Assembly (NCBI GenBank): GCA_030407315.1
Contig: JALQPE010002658.1
Span: 37,371-101,370 of the forward strand
Reading direction: 5' to 3'
Source of the DNA: Asparagopsis taxiformis
Lineage: Eukaryota > Rhodophyta > Florideophyceae > Bonnemaisoniales > Bonnemaisoniaceae
Length of the DNA stretch: 64,000 bases
Made by a program: the position numbers and the translations under genes. Positions 63,561 to 64,000 of this stretch are shown piece by piece (position 1 is the first letter of the stretch; each line of letters starts with the position of its first letter). The notes beneath the pieces are model-generated. The model was given only the letters and a program-made list of their open reading frames with translations, was not told the DNA's origin and made no database searches.

Positions 63561-63732
63561 CTCCCAAATAGTGTAATACTAGAGAAGACGACAATTTAAC
63601 AATGTAGTTGATGCAATACCATCTTTTCACTACGGCGATTACAGCCTAATATATGTGTACATACTCATGATGAATCATCTACTCCGTAACGTCATTGCGT
63701 TTACCACGAAATGGCATGACTCGCTGATCGAT

Positions 63733-63803
63733 TCTCATACTCAACTTACTCGAGCAAAACTCAATCCGGCATGTCAACCAGCCCGGATTGCGATTCCGAC
63801 CAT
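63733..63803. repeat. Degenerate 61-bp-type palindrome
   Basis: TCATACTCAACTTACTCGAGC retains the left terminus of the 510-bp element. The inverse half (CCCGGATTGCGATTCCGACC) is mutated. It probably marks the right boundary of the palindrome-punctuated region. Confidence 0.65.
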
Positions 63804-64000
63804 TTTTAATTCAATTTTTCTTCACATTCCCTTTTAATTACCCATTATAGCTCCCGATCAAACTACATTTCGTGATTGGTAGTTCAGATTAATTTGGCTG
63901 ATCCTCAGCTACTTCCCTCTCGAGAGTTATATATAGGTCTTTGGCTCCAGCGACCCGTACTGGACGGGCCGGTTCGGTCGATGCAGACCCATACGCCAAA
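63804..64000. other. Window edge with TATA-like sequence
   Basis: TATATATAGG occurs at about 63,927-63,936, followed by GC-rich sequence. It could be a core promoter facing right, but the transcribed region lies beyond the window. Confidence 0.3.

Overview
The window is eukaryotic, repeat-dominated DNA. The evidence is long intronless reading frames belonging to Ty1/copia, Ty3/gypsy, hAT and Mutator-like (MULE) elements, several with intact ends and target-site duplications (TSDs). No rRNA, tRNA, CRISPR array or ordinary housekeeping gene was recognised. Long intronless frames, a DUF7869-type protein and stacked LTR elements fit a red macroalga best. That is an inference of moderate-to-low confidence; a fungus or another protist is not excluded.

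Bases 1-25,410 hold a Ty1/copia reverse-transcriptase region split by a 24.2-kb DNA element (398-24,629) with 2.1-kb near-identical terminal inverted repeats (TIRs). Its core is about 12.2 kb. On the minus strand it carries a ParB-like protein and a beta-class DNA methyltransferase, in one reading frame separated by a single TAG. Divergently, on the plus strand, it carries an 807-aa DUF7869/RNase H-like protein that may be the transposase. Three younger transposons sit in the roughly 1.5-kb region between the divergent genes: a complete hAT (8-bp TSD) and two complete MULEs inserted 4 bp apart with overlapping 9-bp TSDs.

Bases 25,411-35,680 are a stack of three Ty3/gypsy elements in the same orientation. 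Each is cut off by the 5' LTR of the next. They share a primer-binding-site-like motif, and the middle one couples gag and pol through an overlapping TAATG stop/start.

Bases 35,680-47,560 have no convincing gene. They hold a large inverted-repeat element: CTGGTT/AACCAG palindrome clusters at both ends, a 43-bp tandem array, a longer-period degenerate array, and an inner fold-back (39,190-45,762) whose arms repeat a hairpin plus GTGCCGTACGGCAC cassette.

Bases 47,560-63,810 carry five genes or gene remnants punctuated by 61-bp nested palindromes built from TTGCTCGAGCAA. They are: an orphan 537-aa gene (minus), a ParB-like plus 2OG-Fe(II) dioxygenase fusion, a frameshifted paralogue of it with an extra Cys-rich module, an unrecognised frameshifted gene, and a decayed minus-strand gene with a PWWP-like start. 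Four of them have the same pyrimidine-rich leader.

The most notable pattern is that ParB-like domains recur with two kinds of predicted DNA-acting enzyme. One is a putative adenine methyltransferase in the 24-kb transposon; the other is a putative 2OG oxygenase (a possible remover or oxidiser of base marks) in the palindrome-bounded units.
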